A stretch of 48,879 bases of DNA, from contig JAFQSP010000007.1 of NCBI GenBank assembly GCA_017409475.1, positions 1 through 48,879 of the forward strand, in the 5' to 3' direction. Each line of letters opens with the position of its first letter. Position 1 is the stretch's first letter. The translations under genes were made by a program, and so were the position numbers. Below are positions 27,807 to 35,722 of the stretch, piece after piece. The stretch is from Clostridia bacterium (GTDB taxonomy: Bacteria; Bacillota; Clostridia; Oscillospirales; Acutalibacteraceae). Below the pieces are notes generated by a model. The model had not been told where the DNA came from. It did not search any database and saw only the letters and a program-made list of their open reading frames with translations.

Positions 27807-29078
27807 TTAGGGAACGTAATCAAATTCGACATCGTAAATGCTGACGGTGTCGCCTTCTTGAACTCCTGCCTTTACCAAAGCGGCCAAAATTCCGCTCATT
27901 TTAAGCACACGTTCAAAGTATTGAAGCGAATCGTATTCGTTGGGGTTGATGGTTTCCATTACCTTAAGCAGCCAAGGCGCCTCGACAATGAAAACTCCGT
28001 CCTCCTTGCGAATTGAAAAATCGCGTTCGGTCTTTTTTGAATAATCGGGTTCGGGCTCGGGTTCAGATTCGTAAACCTTTATTGGCGGCAGCTTCGCAAG
28101 CTCGGCGGCTACATAGTTGATAAGCTCGTCTGTACCCTCGGCAATCGGCGCCATAATCGGAAAGAATGGTATACCCTTTTTATCGAAATATTCCTTTAAT
28201 TCGGCAATTTTGTCCTCGTCGGTGAGGTCGCATTTATTAGCGGCGACAATCTGCGGCCGAGTGGCAAGCTCCTCGTCAAAAACGGCAAGCTCACGATTAA
28301 TTTTTTCAAAATCATCAATAGGGTCGCGTCCTTCACTTCCCGATGCATCGATTACGTGAACCAGCAAACGACAACGGTCAACATGACGCAAAAACTCGTG
28401 ACCAAGTCCTATACCCTCTCCCGCGCCCTCGATAAGTCCGGGAATATCGGCCATTACAAACGAATTTTCCTCGTCCATTCGAACAACACCTAAAACGGGT
28501 GTGAGGGTTGTAAAATGATAATTCGCAATCTTCGGCTTTGCCATTGACACAACCGAAATTAATGTTGACTTTCCGACATTCGGGAAGCCGATTAGACCTA
28601 CGTCGGCAAGCAATTTCAGTTCAAGGCGAATTTCGTATTCCTCACCCGGCGCTCCCGCCTTTGCAAATCGGGGTGTTTGACGCGTAGAGGTGGCGAAATG
28701 GATATTGCCAAAGCCGCCCTTTCCGCCCTTTGCCAATACAAAGGTCTCCTTATCGGACATATCAACGATAAGTCGATTTGTCGCATTATCGTAAACAACC
28801 GTTCCACGAGGCACCTTAATAGTAAGATTGGGTGCCCATTTTCCATAGCAACGGCCACCACTTCCCTTTTGTCCGTTTTCGGCAAAATATTTACGCTTGT
28901 ATCTGAAATCGGCAAGGGTTGAAAGGTTGTCGTCAACCTCTAATATAATGTCGCCGCCCTTTCCGCCGTCGCCGCCATCAGGTCCGCCCGATGCAACGTA
29001 TTTTTCGCGGTGAAAGGTAACGGCTCCGTCGCCGCCGTTTCCGGCCTTTACGAATATTGTCGCAATATCTGCAAACAT
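27807..29078 (-). CDS. obg: Obg family GTPase
   Basis: This 423-residue protein has the glycine-rich Obg fold (about 1-157, with GGDGGKGGD and GKGGFGN), a G domain with GFPNVGKST, DIPGLIEGA and NKCD, and a C-terminal OCT domain (about 350-423). Obg acts in late 50S assembly and stress signalling. Start ATG follows AAAGGAG. It lies just downstream of the rpmA terminator; a candidate promoter overlaps that hairpin. Confidence 0.97.
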   Translation of the reverse strand: MFADIATIFVKAGNGGDGAVTFHREKYVASGGPDGGDGGKGGDIILEVDDNLSTLADFRYKRKYFAENGQKGSGGRCYGKWAPNLTIKVPRGTVVYDNATNRLIVDMSDKETFVLAKGGKGGFGNIHFATSTRQTPRFAKAGAPGEEYEIRLELKLLADVGLIGFPNVGKSTLISVVSMAKPKIANYHFTTLTPVLGVVRMDEENSFVMADIPGLIEGAGEGIGLGHEFLRHVDRCRLLVHVIDASGSEGRDPIDDFEKINRELAVFDEELATRPQIVAANKCDLTDEDKIAELKEYFDKKGIPFFPIMAPIAEGTDELINYVAAELAKLPPIKVYESEPEPEPDYSKKTERDFSIRKEDGVFIVEAPWLLKVMETINPNEYDSLQYFERVLKMSGILAALVKAGVQEGDTVSIYDVEFDYVP

Positions 29079-29097
29079 ATTGTTTCTCCTTTAAAAG

Positions 29098-29139
29098 AAA
29101 AGTCTCGGACATAGTATGCCCGAGACTTTTTAAGGTCAT
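29098..29139 (-). terminator. rpmA terminator overlapping a candidate obg promoter
   Basis: AAAAGTCTCGG / CCGAGACTTTT (29098-29130) ends the rplU-prp-rpmA transcript. ATGACC (29139-29134), a 17-bp spacer and TACTAT (29116-29111) could be the obg promoter, with its -10 in the hairpin loop. The terminator is solid; the promoter is weaker. Confidence 0.75.
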
Positions 29140-29148
29140 AAAATAAAA

Positions 29149-29433
29149 TTACTGTTCTACTGCGTAAACGCTGACTCTCTTGCGTCCGCCGCTGTATGTC
29201 TCGAACTTAACCTTGCCATCAATTTTGGCAAAAAGGGTGTCGTCGGAGCCACGTCCAACATTATTACCCGGATGGAAATGGGTACCACGCTGACGAACAA
29301 GAATGTTGCCAGCGAGAACAGTTTGACCGTCGGCACGCTTTACGCCGAGGCGCTTTGACTCGGAGTCACGACCGTTCTTTGTTGAACCCATACCTTTTTT
29401 ATGAGCGAATAACTGAATGTTGATCTTAAGCAT
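29149..29433 (-). CDS. rpmA: 50S ribosomal protein L27 with cleavable N-terminus
   Basis: This 94-residue protein starts [18 protein letters not shown]. The segment before HKKG matches the Firmicute-specific L27 extension that is cut after the Phe-Ala pair by Prp, exposing the N-terminus that reaches the peptidyl-transferase centre. The gene for that protease overlaps it by 8 bp upstream, which supports the reading. The start at 29433 gives the correct extension length. Confidence 0.96.
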   Translation of the reverse strand: MLKINIQLFAHKKGMGSTKNGRDSESKRLGVKRADGQTVLAGNILVRQRGTHFHPGNNVGRGSDDTLFAKIDGKVKFETYSGGRKRVSVYAVEQ

Positions 29434-29752
29434 TGTGTTGCACCTCCATGTTAACTGCAATGTAATCGTGGTATTGCTCGGCAAGCCCTTCTAAATGGAG
29501 CTTTAACCCCTGCAATACATTCTGTGATGACTGGTAAGGCTTTGCTAATTTTAAACTCATTTTTCCGTCGCTGACGTCAATATCCGCCTTGTTTCCGATT
29601 ATCTCGGTGACGGTGTTTGCCGCCATATAGGCCGCGCTCGAAATTGCGGAACAAATTATTCGTCCCTCTTCGGTGTCATTGTCGGCTGTATGACCGACCA
29701 ATAAAAAGCCGATTATACATTCATTTTCGAAATAAAAAGTAGCCTTTGTCAT
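29426..29752 (-). CDS. prp: Ribosomal-processing cysteine protease Prp
   Basis: This 108-residue protein has the catalytic His in VGHTADN (His21) and the catalytic Cys in IICSAISSA (Cys34), the spacing known for Prp (formerly YsxB). It removes the N-terminal peptide of L27. It is located between rplU and rpmA and overlaps rpmA, the conserved Firmicute order rplU-prp-rpmA. Confidence 0.94.
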   Translation of the reverse strand: MTKATFYFENECIIGFLLVGHTADNDTEEGRIICSAISSAAYMAANTVTEIIGNKADIDVSDGKMSLKLAKPYQSSQNVLQGLKLHLEGLAEQYHDYIAVNMEVQHNA

Positions 29753-29771
29753 TTCTTTTTTACTTTTCTAC

Positions 29772-30080
29772 TTATGCGTTGATAGCTTCGATCTGTACCT
29801 TTGTATACGGCTGTCTATGACCGAGCTTACGAGCGCTCTTCTTCGGCTTGTAGGTGAAGACTGTGATCTTCTTTCCCTTACCGTTCTTGAGCACCTTACC
29901 TGTTACGGTGCAACCCTCGATGTAGGGAGCTCCTGCCTTTAATCCGTTGTCATCATTAACTGCGACAACCTTATCAAAGGTAACAGTTTCATCTTCGTTG
30001 ACATCCAGCTTTTCGATGTAGATAACATCTCCGTTTTCTACCTTGTACTGTTTGCCTCCGGTAACGATAATTGCGTACAT
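29772..30080 (-). CDS. rplU: 50S ribosomal protein L21
   Basis: This 102-residue protein has the typical start [14 protein letters not shown] and the C-terminal signature [17 protein letters not shown]. It binds 23S rRNA. It is the first gene of rplU-prp-rpmA, 19 bp before prp, with a strong promoter and a structured leader. Confidence 0.97.
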   Translation of the reverse strand: MYAIIVTGGKQYKVENGDVIYIEKLDVNEDETVTFDKVVAVNDDNGLKAGAPYIEGCTVTGKVLKNGKGKKITVFTYKPKKSARKLGHRQPYTKVQIEAINA

Positions 30081-30164
30081 TTCTTTGGCACCTGCCTTAA
30101 TTATAGTCTCGCTATTTAGGGGCGGAGTAAACTCACTTTTTCATAAAAGCCCGTAATATGCGGC
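30081..30164 (-). ncRNA. Probable L21 leader RNA
   Basis: The roughly 84-nt untranslated leader contains the hairpin AAGCCGCATATTACGGGCTTTT and a second GC-containing segment (ACTCCGCCCC) before the AGGCAGGTGCC ribosome binding region. Firmicute rplU genes often carry an autoregulatory leader of this size; I infer the same here from position and structure, not from a covariance match. Confidence 0.45.
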
Positions 30165-30170
30165 TTTAAC

Positions 30171-30199
30171 AGAATAACACAACCAAAACCCAATGTCAA
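30171..30199 (-). promoter_or_regulatory. rplU operon promoter
   Basis: TTGACA (30199-30194), a 17-bp spacer and TATTCT (30176-30171) on the minus strand. Confidence 0.8.
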
Positions 30200-30209
30200 G
30201 CAAAAATTA

Positions 30210-30237
30210 TTGAAGATTTCGCATAATAATGTATAAT
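30210..30237 (+). promoter_or_regulatory. Candidate promoter of the two-component operon
   Basis: TTGAAG (30210-30215), a 16-bp spacer and TATAAT (30232-30237). It would give a leader of about 120 nt before the response regulator. No clear operator repeats were seen. Confidence 0.5.
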
Positions 30238-30363
30238 ATAATCATATAAGGGATATTTTTACCGATATGTTAACAGTTTATTTATATTTTTCGCCATAAA
30301 AACGTAAAATAACTGCAGTACAATAATATACGTAAACTACAAAAAAAGGATGGTTTAAAATAT

Positions 30364-31026
30364 ATGAGCAGAAAAATTATCGTTGCTGATGATGAGCCGG
30401 CTTTAAGAGAACTGGTTGCCGATTATTTTGAGGCCGAGGGATACGAGGTTTTACAGGCAGATGACGGTGACGTTGCTATTTCACTTTTAGAAAAAAATTC
30501 AGATACCGATGCGATAATTATGGACGTTATGATGCCCGAGCTTGACGGCTGGTCAGCGACGAAAAAAATACGCGAATTTTCATCCGTACCGATTCTCATG
30601 CTTACGGCACGAAGCCAGGAATTTGACCAACTTATGGGCTTCGAATCGGGGGCTGACGATTATGTGACAAAGCCGTTTTCACTTGCCGTGCTCGAAAAGC
30701 GAATTGACGCACTCATAAAGCGGTCAAATGGCAACGTAAAATTTGATTCAGGCCTTGTAATCAATCCCGAAGCATACACCGCAACCATTGATTCAAAATC
30801 GCTTGACCTCACCGTAAAGGAGTTTGAGCTGCTCAAAATACTAAAAGAAAATGCAGGTCGCGTTTTTACCCGCGACCAACTGCTCGACTTGATTTGGGGC
30901 TATGATTATGACGGCGACATCAGAACGGTTGACTCGCACATAGCTCGGCTCAGGGTTAAGCTCGGCGAATACGGAAACGAACATCTAAAAACAATTTACG
31001 GAGTTGGATACAAGCTTGATAAATAA
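30364..31026 (+). CDS. OmpR-family response regulator
   Basis: This 220-residue protein has a receiver domain with acidic pocket D9-D10, phospho-acceptor D54 (IIMDVMMPELDG), the switch Thr in LTARS and Lys in VTKPF. A winged-helix DNA-binding domain (about 125-218) ends in VDSHIARLRVKLG and the usual TIYGVGYKL. It is cotranscribed with, and overlaps, the kinase gene. The stimulus is unknown. The neighbouring LysM gene could be a target only by proximity. Confidence 0.93.
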   Translation: MSRKIIVADDEPALRELVADYFEAEGYEVLQADDGDVAISLLEKNSDTDAIIMDVMMPELDGWSATKKIREFSSVPILMLTARSQEFDQLMGFESGADDYVTKPFSLAVLEKRIDALIKRSNGNVKFDSGLVINPEAYTATIDSKSLDLTVKEFELLKILKENAGRVFTRDQLLDLIWGYDYDGDIRTVDSHIARLRVKLGEYGNEHLKTIYGVGYKLDK

Positions 31027-32563
31027 TGAAAAAATTAAAAATCATAAAATTTGGCGACGTCTTTTTGCCAACATATTTATTGTTCTTTCAATTATAACGC
31101 TGATAAACATTTTCGGCAACACCTACATTTTGCCGAAATATTTTGAATGGCGTGAAAAGAATATTTTAGTTAAATGCGCAAAAGCGGTAGAAAGTACCCC
31201 TCTTGATAACAAAATGGCTGCCGCCGAAATCTTTCAAAATCTCGAAAACGAACACAACGTTATTATCGGAATTTATCACAACGAAAACCTCATTTATTCA
31301 ACAATAAAGCGTAATATGTTTGGCAGCAGACCCGGTGTAACAGGCTTTGATATGCTTGTCGGCAACTTTCATTACGCAAAATACGTTACCGAAGCAAGCG
31401 AATACAAAAACGGCAAGTACTTCACCCTTTCCCTGCCGAATTCGACCACCGACTATCTCGTTTATTCACGAAATTTCAATGGTCGCTATACGGTTAACGT
31501 TATCGTTCAGGAGAATTTAATAAAGCAATCGTCAAGCATTGCGGGCGAATTCATTATCATCGTTTCATCGCTCGGACTTTTAACCGCGCTTTTATGGTCG
31601 GTTGTATTTTCAAAAAGGTTTTCGCGACCGATTTCTGACATGAACAAAATTGCCGTTAAAATGGCGGGGCTCGATTTCAGCCAAAAGTTGCTAATTGAAT
31701 CGGATGACGAAATCGGTCAGCTTGCGTGCTCGATAAACGACCTTTCGGTTGCGCTCGACAATGCGCTCGGTCAGCTTAATGAACAAAATCGTCAGCTGCA
31801 AAACGAAATCGAGCTTGAAAGGCGAATTGATAAGATGCGAAAGGGCTTTATAGCCAACGTTTCGCATGAGCTGAAAACGCCGATTTCAATAATTCAGGGA
31901 TATGCCGAGGCTCTCGACAGCAAAATGGCCGAAAACCCCGAAAAACGTAAGAAATATTCCGCGGTAATTCGAAATGAAACCGAAAAGATGAATCACCTTG
32001 TTATAAAGCTACTCGAATTATCAAAGCTTGAAGGCGGTTTTATGCCCGATTACAAAATATACGACCTCGTTTCTTACTGCGAAACATTCCTTAATTCTTT
32101 TAGCCAAGCCGCTGAAAAAAGAAATGTTTCAATATTGCTTGATGCACCGAGCACCGCTATGATAAACGCTGACGAAATAATGATTGGAAATGCGATTCAG
32201 AACTATGTTTCGAACGCAATCAGCCACGTAAACGAGGGCGGAAAAATCAACGTTCGCATAGCTGAATCACCCAACGATAACCAAAAAATCAGGCTTTCGG
32301 TATTCAACACGGGTTCTTCGGTAAAGCCCTCACATATGGAAAAAATATGGACAAGCTTCTGGCGTGCCGACAAATCCCACAATCGTACAGAAAACCGATT
32401 TGGACTCGGTCTTTCGATTGTCAGGGCTATCATTCTCGCCCACAATAACAGCTTCGGTGTTTATAATATCGAGGATGGGGTTTGCTTCTGGTTCGAGCTT
32501 GATAAGGCTTATTTAACCCCCATTCCCCAGCTCCCCGAAAAAATTCAAGATTCAGAAAATTAA
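31016..32563 (+). CDS. Membrane sensor histidine kinase
   Basis: This kinase of about 515 residues has a first membrane helix near the N-terminus (LFANIFIVLSIITLINIF), an outside domain of about 130 residues and a second helix (EFIIIVSSLGLLTALLW). A HAMP linker follows, then HisKA with FIANVSHELKTPI as phosphorylation site and a HATPase domain with the N-box NAIQNYVSNAISH and FGLGLSIVRA. The start is uncertain: I chose the TTG at 31016, 12 bp after GGAG, overlapping the regulator stop. Resembles cell-envelope stress kinases, but the sensor domain is not recognised. Confidence 0.9.
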   Translation: MINNEKIKNHKIWRRLFANIFIVLSIITLINIFGNTYILPKYFEWREKNILVKCAKAVESTPLDNKMAAAEIFQNLENEHNVIIGIYHNENLIYSTIKRNMFGSRPGVTGFDMLVGNFHYAKYVTEASEYKNGKYFTLSLPNSTTDYLVYSRNFNGRYTVNVIVQENLIKQSSSIAGEFIIIVSSLGLLTALLWSVVFSKRFSRPISDMNKIAVKMAGLDFSQKLLIESDDEIGQLACSINDLSVALDNALGQLNEQNRQLQNEIELERRIDKMRKGFIANVSHELKTPISIIQGYAEALDSKMAENPEKRKKYSAVIRNETEKMNHLVIKLLELSKLEGGFMPDYKIYDLVSYCETFLNSFSQAAEKRNVSILLDAPSTAMINADEIMIGNAIQNYVSNAISHVNEGGKINVRIAESPNDNQKIRLSVFNTGSSVKPSHMEKIWTSFWRADKSHNRTENRFGLGLSIVRAIILAHNNSFGVYNIEDGVCFWFELDKAYLTPIPQLPEKIQDSEN

Positions 32564-32566
32564 GAG

Positions 32567-32629
32567 AAATCAACCTCCTTTGTCAACATGCATTTTGATT
32601 GCATATAATGGGACGGAGGAGGTTGATTT
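32567..32629 (+). terminator. 18-bp hairpin terminator that also covers the LysM promoter and Shine-Dalgarno
   Basis: Bases 32567-32584 pair with 32612-32629 over 18 consecutive positions (two G-U), followed by TTTTTTGG. It ends the kinase transcript. Its 3' arm contains GGAGGAGG, the ribosome binding site of the next gene. Its 27-nt loop contains the -10 box and a small inner dyad, ATGCA/TGCAT. Confidence 0.8.
32580..32609 (+). promoter_or_regulatory. Candidate promoter of the LysM gene inside the hairpin
   Basis: TTGTCA (32580-32585), an 18-bp spacer and TATAAT (32604-32609). The start point near 32615 would remove the hairpin's 5' arm, leaving the ribosome binding site free almost at the RNA 5' end. 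Confidence 0.55.
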
Positions 32630-32630
32630 T

Positions 32631-32930
32631 TTGGTCATCATATATATCGCAAAGCCGGGAGACACTCTCTATACTATTTCGCGACGTTACGGGCTTCCCG
32701 TCGAGGTGCTTGCCCGATTTAACCGAATAAAAGAACCAGACAAGCTGAGTATCGGACAGCAAATCAGAATCCCCGTTGGCCCTACACCGAACTATTATAC
32801 TGTCCGTTCGGGAGACACCCTTTTTATTCTCGCCAATCGTTTCGGCACAACGGTAGAAAAGCTCGCCGAAATAAACGAAATTGCCGACCCGTCAATGATT
32901 TATCCCGGTCAAAGACTTAGAATAAGATAA
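32631..32930 (+). CDS. Double LysM domain protein
   Basis: This 99-residue protein has two LysM repeats (about 3-45 and 52-98), each with the GDTL and NRI/NEI pattern (YIAKPGDTLYTISRRYG, YTVRSGDTLFILANRFG). LysM binds N-acetylglucosamine polymers such as peptidoglycan. I chose the TTG at 32631, 8 bp after GGAGGAGG. There is no signal peptide, so a role on the forespore or mother-cell side of the spore (SafA-like) or a leaderless route is possible but unproven. It follows the two-component genes and has its own candidate promoter. Confidence 0.85.
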   Translation: MVIIYIAKPGDTLYTISRRYGLPVEVLARFNRIKEPDKLSIGQQIRIPVGPTPNYYTVRSGDTLFILANRFGTTVEKLAEINEIADPSMIYPGQRLRIR

Positions 32931-32952
32931 AACAATAATCAGCATTTGATAA

Positions 32953-33010
32953 GCTCTCGATTGTGAACCTTGATTAATTCACAAGGTTGACAATCGAGAG
33001 CGGTTTTATT
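32953..33010 (+). terminator. Terminator of the LysM gene
   Basis: GCTCTCGATTGT / ACAATCGAGAGC with an inner AACCTTG / CAAGGTT stem, followed by GGTTTTATT. Confidence 0.9.
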
Positions 33011-33050
33011 ATACTAAAAAGCAAATGAAAGATAAAAGGCGGAAATAAAA

Positions 33051-34016
33051 TTGACGACAAAAGAGAGGGTTTTTGAACTCATAAAAATCGAGGATGGAAG
33101 GGCTATTTCGGGCGAAAATATCGCAAAAGCACTTGGTATTAGCCGAGCTGCCGTTTGGAAGGCGATAAACGCGCTTCGAAAGGATGGATACAGTATTTCC
33201 GCCGTTACAAACAAAGGGTATTCATTGAGCGGCGATTACATCTTAAAGAGCGAAATAGAGGCTCATCTGAATGATAAAAATGCTTTCTCGATAACCGTTT
33301 TAAAAAAGGTTGATTCGACCAACACATATCTCAAAAATGCTGCCGAAAAGGGAGAAATAGACGGCTCGGTTATTATTGCCGAAACCCAAACGGCAGGCAA
33401 AGGGCGGCTTGGTAGGCATTTTTATTCCGAAAAAGGCGGACTATATATGAGCATTCTCGTTCGTCCCAATATGCCAACCGAAAGGTCGCTTTTTATCACT
33501 ACAGGTACGGCAGTTGCCGTTTCACGAGCAATTGAAAAGATATGCGAAAAAAACGTCGGTATAAAATGGGTGAACGATATTTTCCTTAACGGTAAAAAGG
33601 TCTGTGGCATTCTCGCCGAGGGCGCATCCGACTTTGAAACAGGGCGGCTTCAATACGCTGTTGTCGGAATAGGCATAAACGTTACCGAGCCAAAGGGTAA
33701 ATTCAACAAGGAAATTGCGGATATTGCTACGGCAATTTATGATAAAGACGAGCCGTACGGAATAAAAAATCGACTTGCAGCCGAGATACTAAATCAGTTT
33801 AGCGAGATTATGAATGCGCCCGACGACAAGACGGTAATTGACGAATATCGAGCAAGGTCAATTATAATCGGCAAAGAGGTTAACATAATCGAAAACGGCG
33901 AGTTAAAAACAGTAACCGTAGCCGATATTGATGACACTGCCGCAATTATTCTCAAAACCGATGATGGAAATATAATAAAAAAGACATCCGGCGAAATAAG
34001 TATTAAGGTGAAATGA
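33051..34016 (+). CDS. birA: Bifunctional biotin ligase / biotin operon repressor BirA
   Basis: This 321-residue protein has an N-terminal winged helix-turn-helix (about 1-62, ISGENIAKALGISRAAVWKAI). A biotin protein ligase domain follows (TQTAGKGRLGRHFYSEKGGLY), then a C-terminal SH3-like cap. It attaches biotin to carboxylase subunits and, with biotinyl-AMP, represses biotin genes. TTG start at 33051 follows AAAGGCGG. It is followed after 4 bp by bioY, so sensing and uptake are in one unit. No BirA operator was identified. Confidence 0.94.
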   Translation: MTTKERVFELIKIEDGRAISGENIAKALGISRAAVWKAINALRKDGYSISAVTNKGYSLSGDYILKSEIEAHLNDKNAFSITVLKKVDSTNTYLKNAAEKGEIDGSVIIAETQTAGKGRLGRHFYSEKGGLYMSILVRPNMPTERSLFITTGTAVAVSRAIEKICEKNVGIKWVNDIFLNGKKVCGILAEGASDFETGRLQYAVVGIGINVTEPKGKFNKEIADIATAIYDKDEPYGIKNRLAAEILNQFSEIMNAPDDKTVIDEYRARSIIIGKEVNIIENGELKTVTVADIDDTAAIILKTDDGNIIKKTSGEISIKVK

Positions 34017-34020
34017 TATA

Positions 34021-34584
34021 ATGAAAATCAGAGAAATCACTTTAACAGCAATATTTTCCGCCGTATTATGTTTGCTATCAATTATTACATTGCCTATTGG
34101 TGCTGTACCCGTTTCGTTGGCGACTTTCGGCATAATGATTATAGGTTCTTTTTTAAATCCAAAATGTGCAATTGTGTCGGTTTTAGTTTACATAATATTA
34201 GGTGGTGTAGGGCTACCGATTTTCTCATCATTCGGTTCAGGTTTAGGTGTAATTTTCGGTGCCACGGGCGGGTATATTTTGGCATATCTGATAATGGCGG
34301 CAATCATTTCGATAACAGCCGATAAAAATAAGAAGCACCGAAAAACGATGCTTCTCTTTTCGTATTTTATTTCGCTTATTGTATGCTATTCGCTGGGCTC
34401 GGTATGGTATAGAGCAGTTACACAAACACCTTTTAAAAATGCGCTTACGGTAGCAGTTTTACCCTTTATCGTTCCCGATTTAATAAAGATATTTTTAGCC
34501 ATTATCACAGTATCAGCTGCTGAAAAATCGGTATTCAAAAGGTCGGTTTCAGCACATCATAAAAACAGCGGAGTCGATAAATAG
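34021..34584 (+). CDS. bioY: Biotin ECF transporter S-component BioY
   Basis: This 187-residue protein has about six hydrophobic spans. Typical BioY stretches are visible: LPIGAVPVSLATFGIMIIG and YIILGGVGLPIFSSFGSGLG, then FGATGGYILAYLI. It captures biotin and should pair with EcfA1A2T encoded at 17132-19664, since no bioM/bioN is adjacent. It starts 4 bp after birA. Its last 28 bp overlap the 3' end of the convergent cysK, with no terminator between. Confidence 0.93.
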   Translation: MKIREITLTAIFSAVLCLLSIITLPIGAVPVSLATFGIMIIGSFLNPKCAIVSVLVYIILGGVGLPIFSSFGSGLGVIFGATGGYILAYLIMAAIISITADKNKKHRKTMLLFSYFISLIVCYSLGSVWYRAVTQTPFKNALTVAVLPFIVPDLIKIFLAIITVSAAEKSVFKRSVSAHHKNSGVDK

Positions 34585-35483
34585 CGGTCGCCCGTATCGG
34601 CGAGGAGAACTACTATTCGCTTGTTTTCATTTTCGGGTCGAAGAGCAATTTCTGTCGCCGCAAAGAGTGCTGCTCCCGACGAAATTCCAACCAAGACGCC
34701 CTCCGATTTTGCGAGATTTTTTGCCGCCTCAAAGGCCTCTTCGGTCGAGACGGTAATTACTTCATCATAAATATCAGTATCAAGCGTTTTTGGTACGAAA
34801 TTGGCTCCTATTCCCTGTAATCCGTGCGGTCCTGAAATTCCCTTTGACAAAAGGGGCGAATCGCTCGGTTCAACAGCAATAACCTTAATATCGGGGTTCT
34901 TTGATTTAAGATATTTTCCCGTACCACTAATTGTTCCGCCTGTACCAACCCCTGCGACAAAAATATCAATTTCGCCATCAGTATCATTCCATATTTCAGG
35001 TCCCGTTGAATCAAAATGCGCTTCGGGATTTGCCGGATTTTCAAACTGACCGGCAATTATCGAATCAGGAATTTCTTTAAGAAGCTCCTCTGCCCTATTT
35101 ATTGCACCGGTCATTCCAAGCTTTCCATCGGTGAGTACAAGCTCGGCTCCATACGCCTTTATTAAATTTCGGCGTTCCTCCGACATTGAATCGGGCATAA
35201 CGATTATAACGCGATATCCCTTTGATACAGCGATTGCGGCAAGACCAATTCCGGTGTTTCCCGAGGTTGGTTCGATAATGGTTGAGCCGGGCTTTAATCT
35301 TCCCTTCTTTTCCGCATCGTCTATAATATTCTTTGCCACCCTATCCTTTACCGAACCTGCAGGATTGAAAAATTCAAGCTTTGCAAGAATATTCGTCTTT
35401 ACACCAATGAGCTCAGAAAATCTTTTTAATTCCAAAAGAGGAGTGTTGCCGACAAGCTCGGCAACCGAATTGTAAATTTTCAT
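34557..35483 (-). CDS. cysK: Cysteine synthase A
   Basis: This 308-residue PLP enzyme makes cysteine from O-acetylserine and sulfide. PLP lysine Lys46 is in PAGSVKDRVA, the substrate loop is EPTSGNTGIGLA and the phosphate-binding loop is GTGGTISGTGKYL. The C-terminus GDRYLSTPLFL is canonical, which shows that the 28-bp overlap with bioY is real coding sequence on both strands. Start ATG follows GGAGG. Confidence 0.96.
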   Translation of the reverse strand: MKIYNSVAELVGNTPLLELKRFSELIGVKTNILAKLEFFNPAGSVKDRVAKNIIDDAEKKGRLKPGSTIIEPTSGNTGIGLAAIAVSKGYRVIIVMPDSMSEERRNLIKAYGAELVLTDGKLGMTGAINRAEELLKEIPDSIIAGQFENPANPEAHFDSTGPEIWNDTDGEIDIFVAGVGTGGTISGTGKYLKSKNPDIKVIAVEPSDSPLLSKGISGPHGLQGIGANFVPKTLDTDIYDEVITVSTEEAFEAAKNLAKSEGVLVGISSGAALFAATEIALRPENENKRIVVLLADTGDRYLSTPLFL

Positions 35484-35517
35484 TTCATTCCTCCAACAAA
35501 CAAATTAAATATATTAC

Positions 35518-35546
35518 ATTTTAACACAAGCCCATTTTCAAATCAA
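35518..35546 (-). promoter_or_regulatory. cysK promoter
   Basis: TTGATT (35546-35541), a 17-bp spacer and TAAAAT (35523-35518) on the minus strand. No T-box or SAM riboswitch lies in the short leader. Confidence 0.65.
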
Positions 35547-35562
35547 GCACATAAAAAAACTC

Positions 35563-35598
35563 GGGCCGCCAAAGTATATTCTTTGACGGCCCTTTTTT
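35563..35598. terminator. Terminator downstream of the 36-residue gene
   Basis: GGGCCG-C-CAAAG / CTTTG-A-CGGCCC with a 6-nt loop and T-tracts on both strands. On the minus strand it ends the small repeat-protein gene before cysK. Confidence 0.88.
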
Positions 35599-35611
35599 TG
35601 ATTAAAAAGGA

Positions 35612-35722
35612 TTAGAAATTATTCTGCTTGTTGTCCTTTTTCTGCTGATTATTCTGCTGGTTGTTCTGCTTGTTATCCTTTTTCTGCTGGTTGTTCTGCT
35701 GATTATTCTGCTTATTATCCAT
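35612..35722 (-). CDS. 36-residue Asn/Gln/Lys tandem-repeat peptide
   Basis: The frame reads MDNKQNNQQNNQQKK, then a second near-exact copy of the 14-15 residue unit DNKQNNQQNNQQKK, then DNKQNNF. The AGAGGTGA ribosome binding site 7 bp upstream and the dedicated terminator argue for a real gene despite its size. Composition is wholly hydrophilic and predicted disordered. I recognise no family; small spore proteins of similar composition exist, but this is only a resemblance. Confidence 0.7.
   Translation of the reverse strand: MDNKQNNQQNNQQKKDNKQNNQQNNQQKKDNKQNNF

Noticed and set aside
35612-35722. CRISPR-like or simple sequence repeat
   Set aside because: The repeats are in-frame codon repeats within a small gene with its own ribosome binding site and have no spacers.
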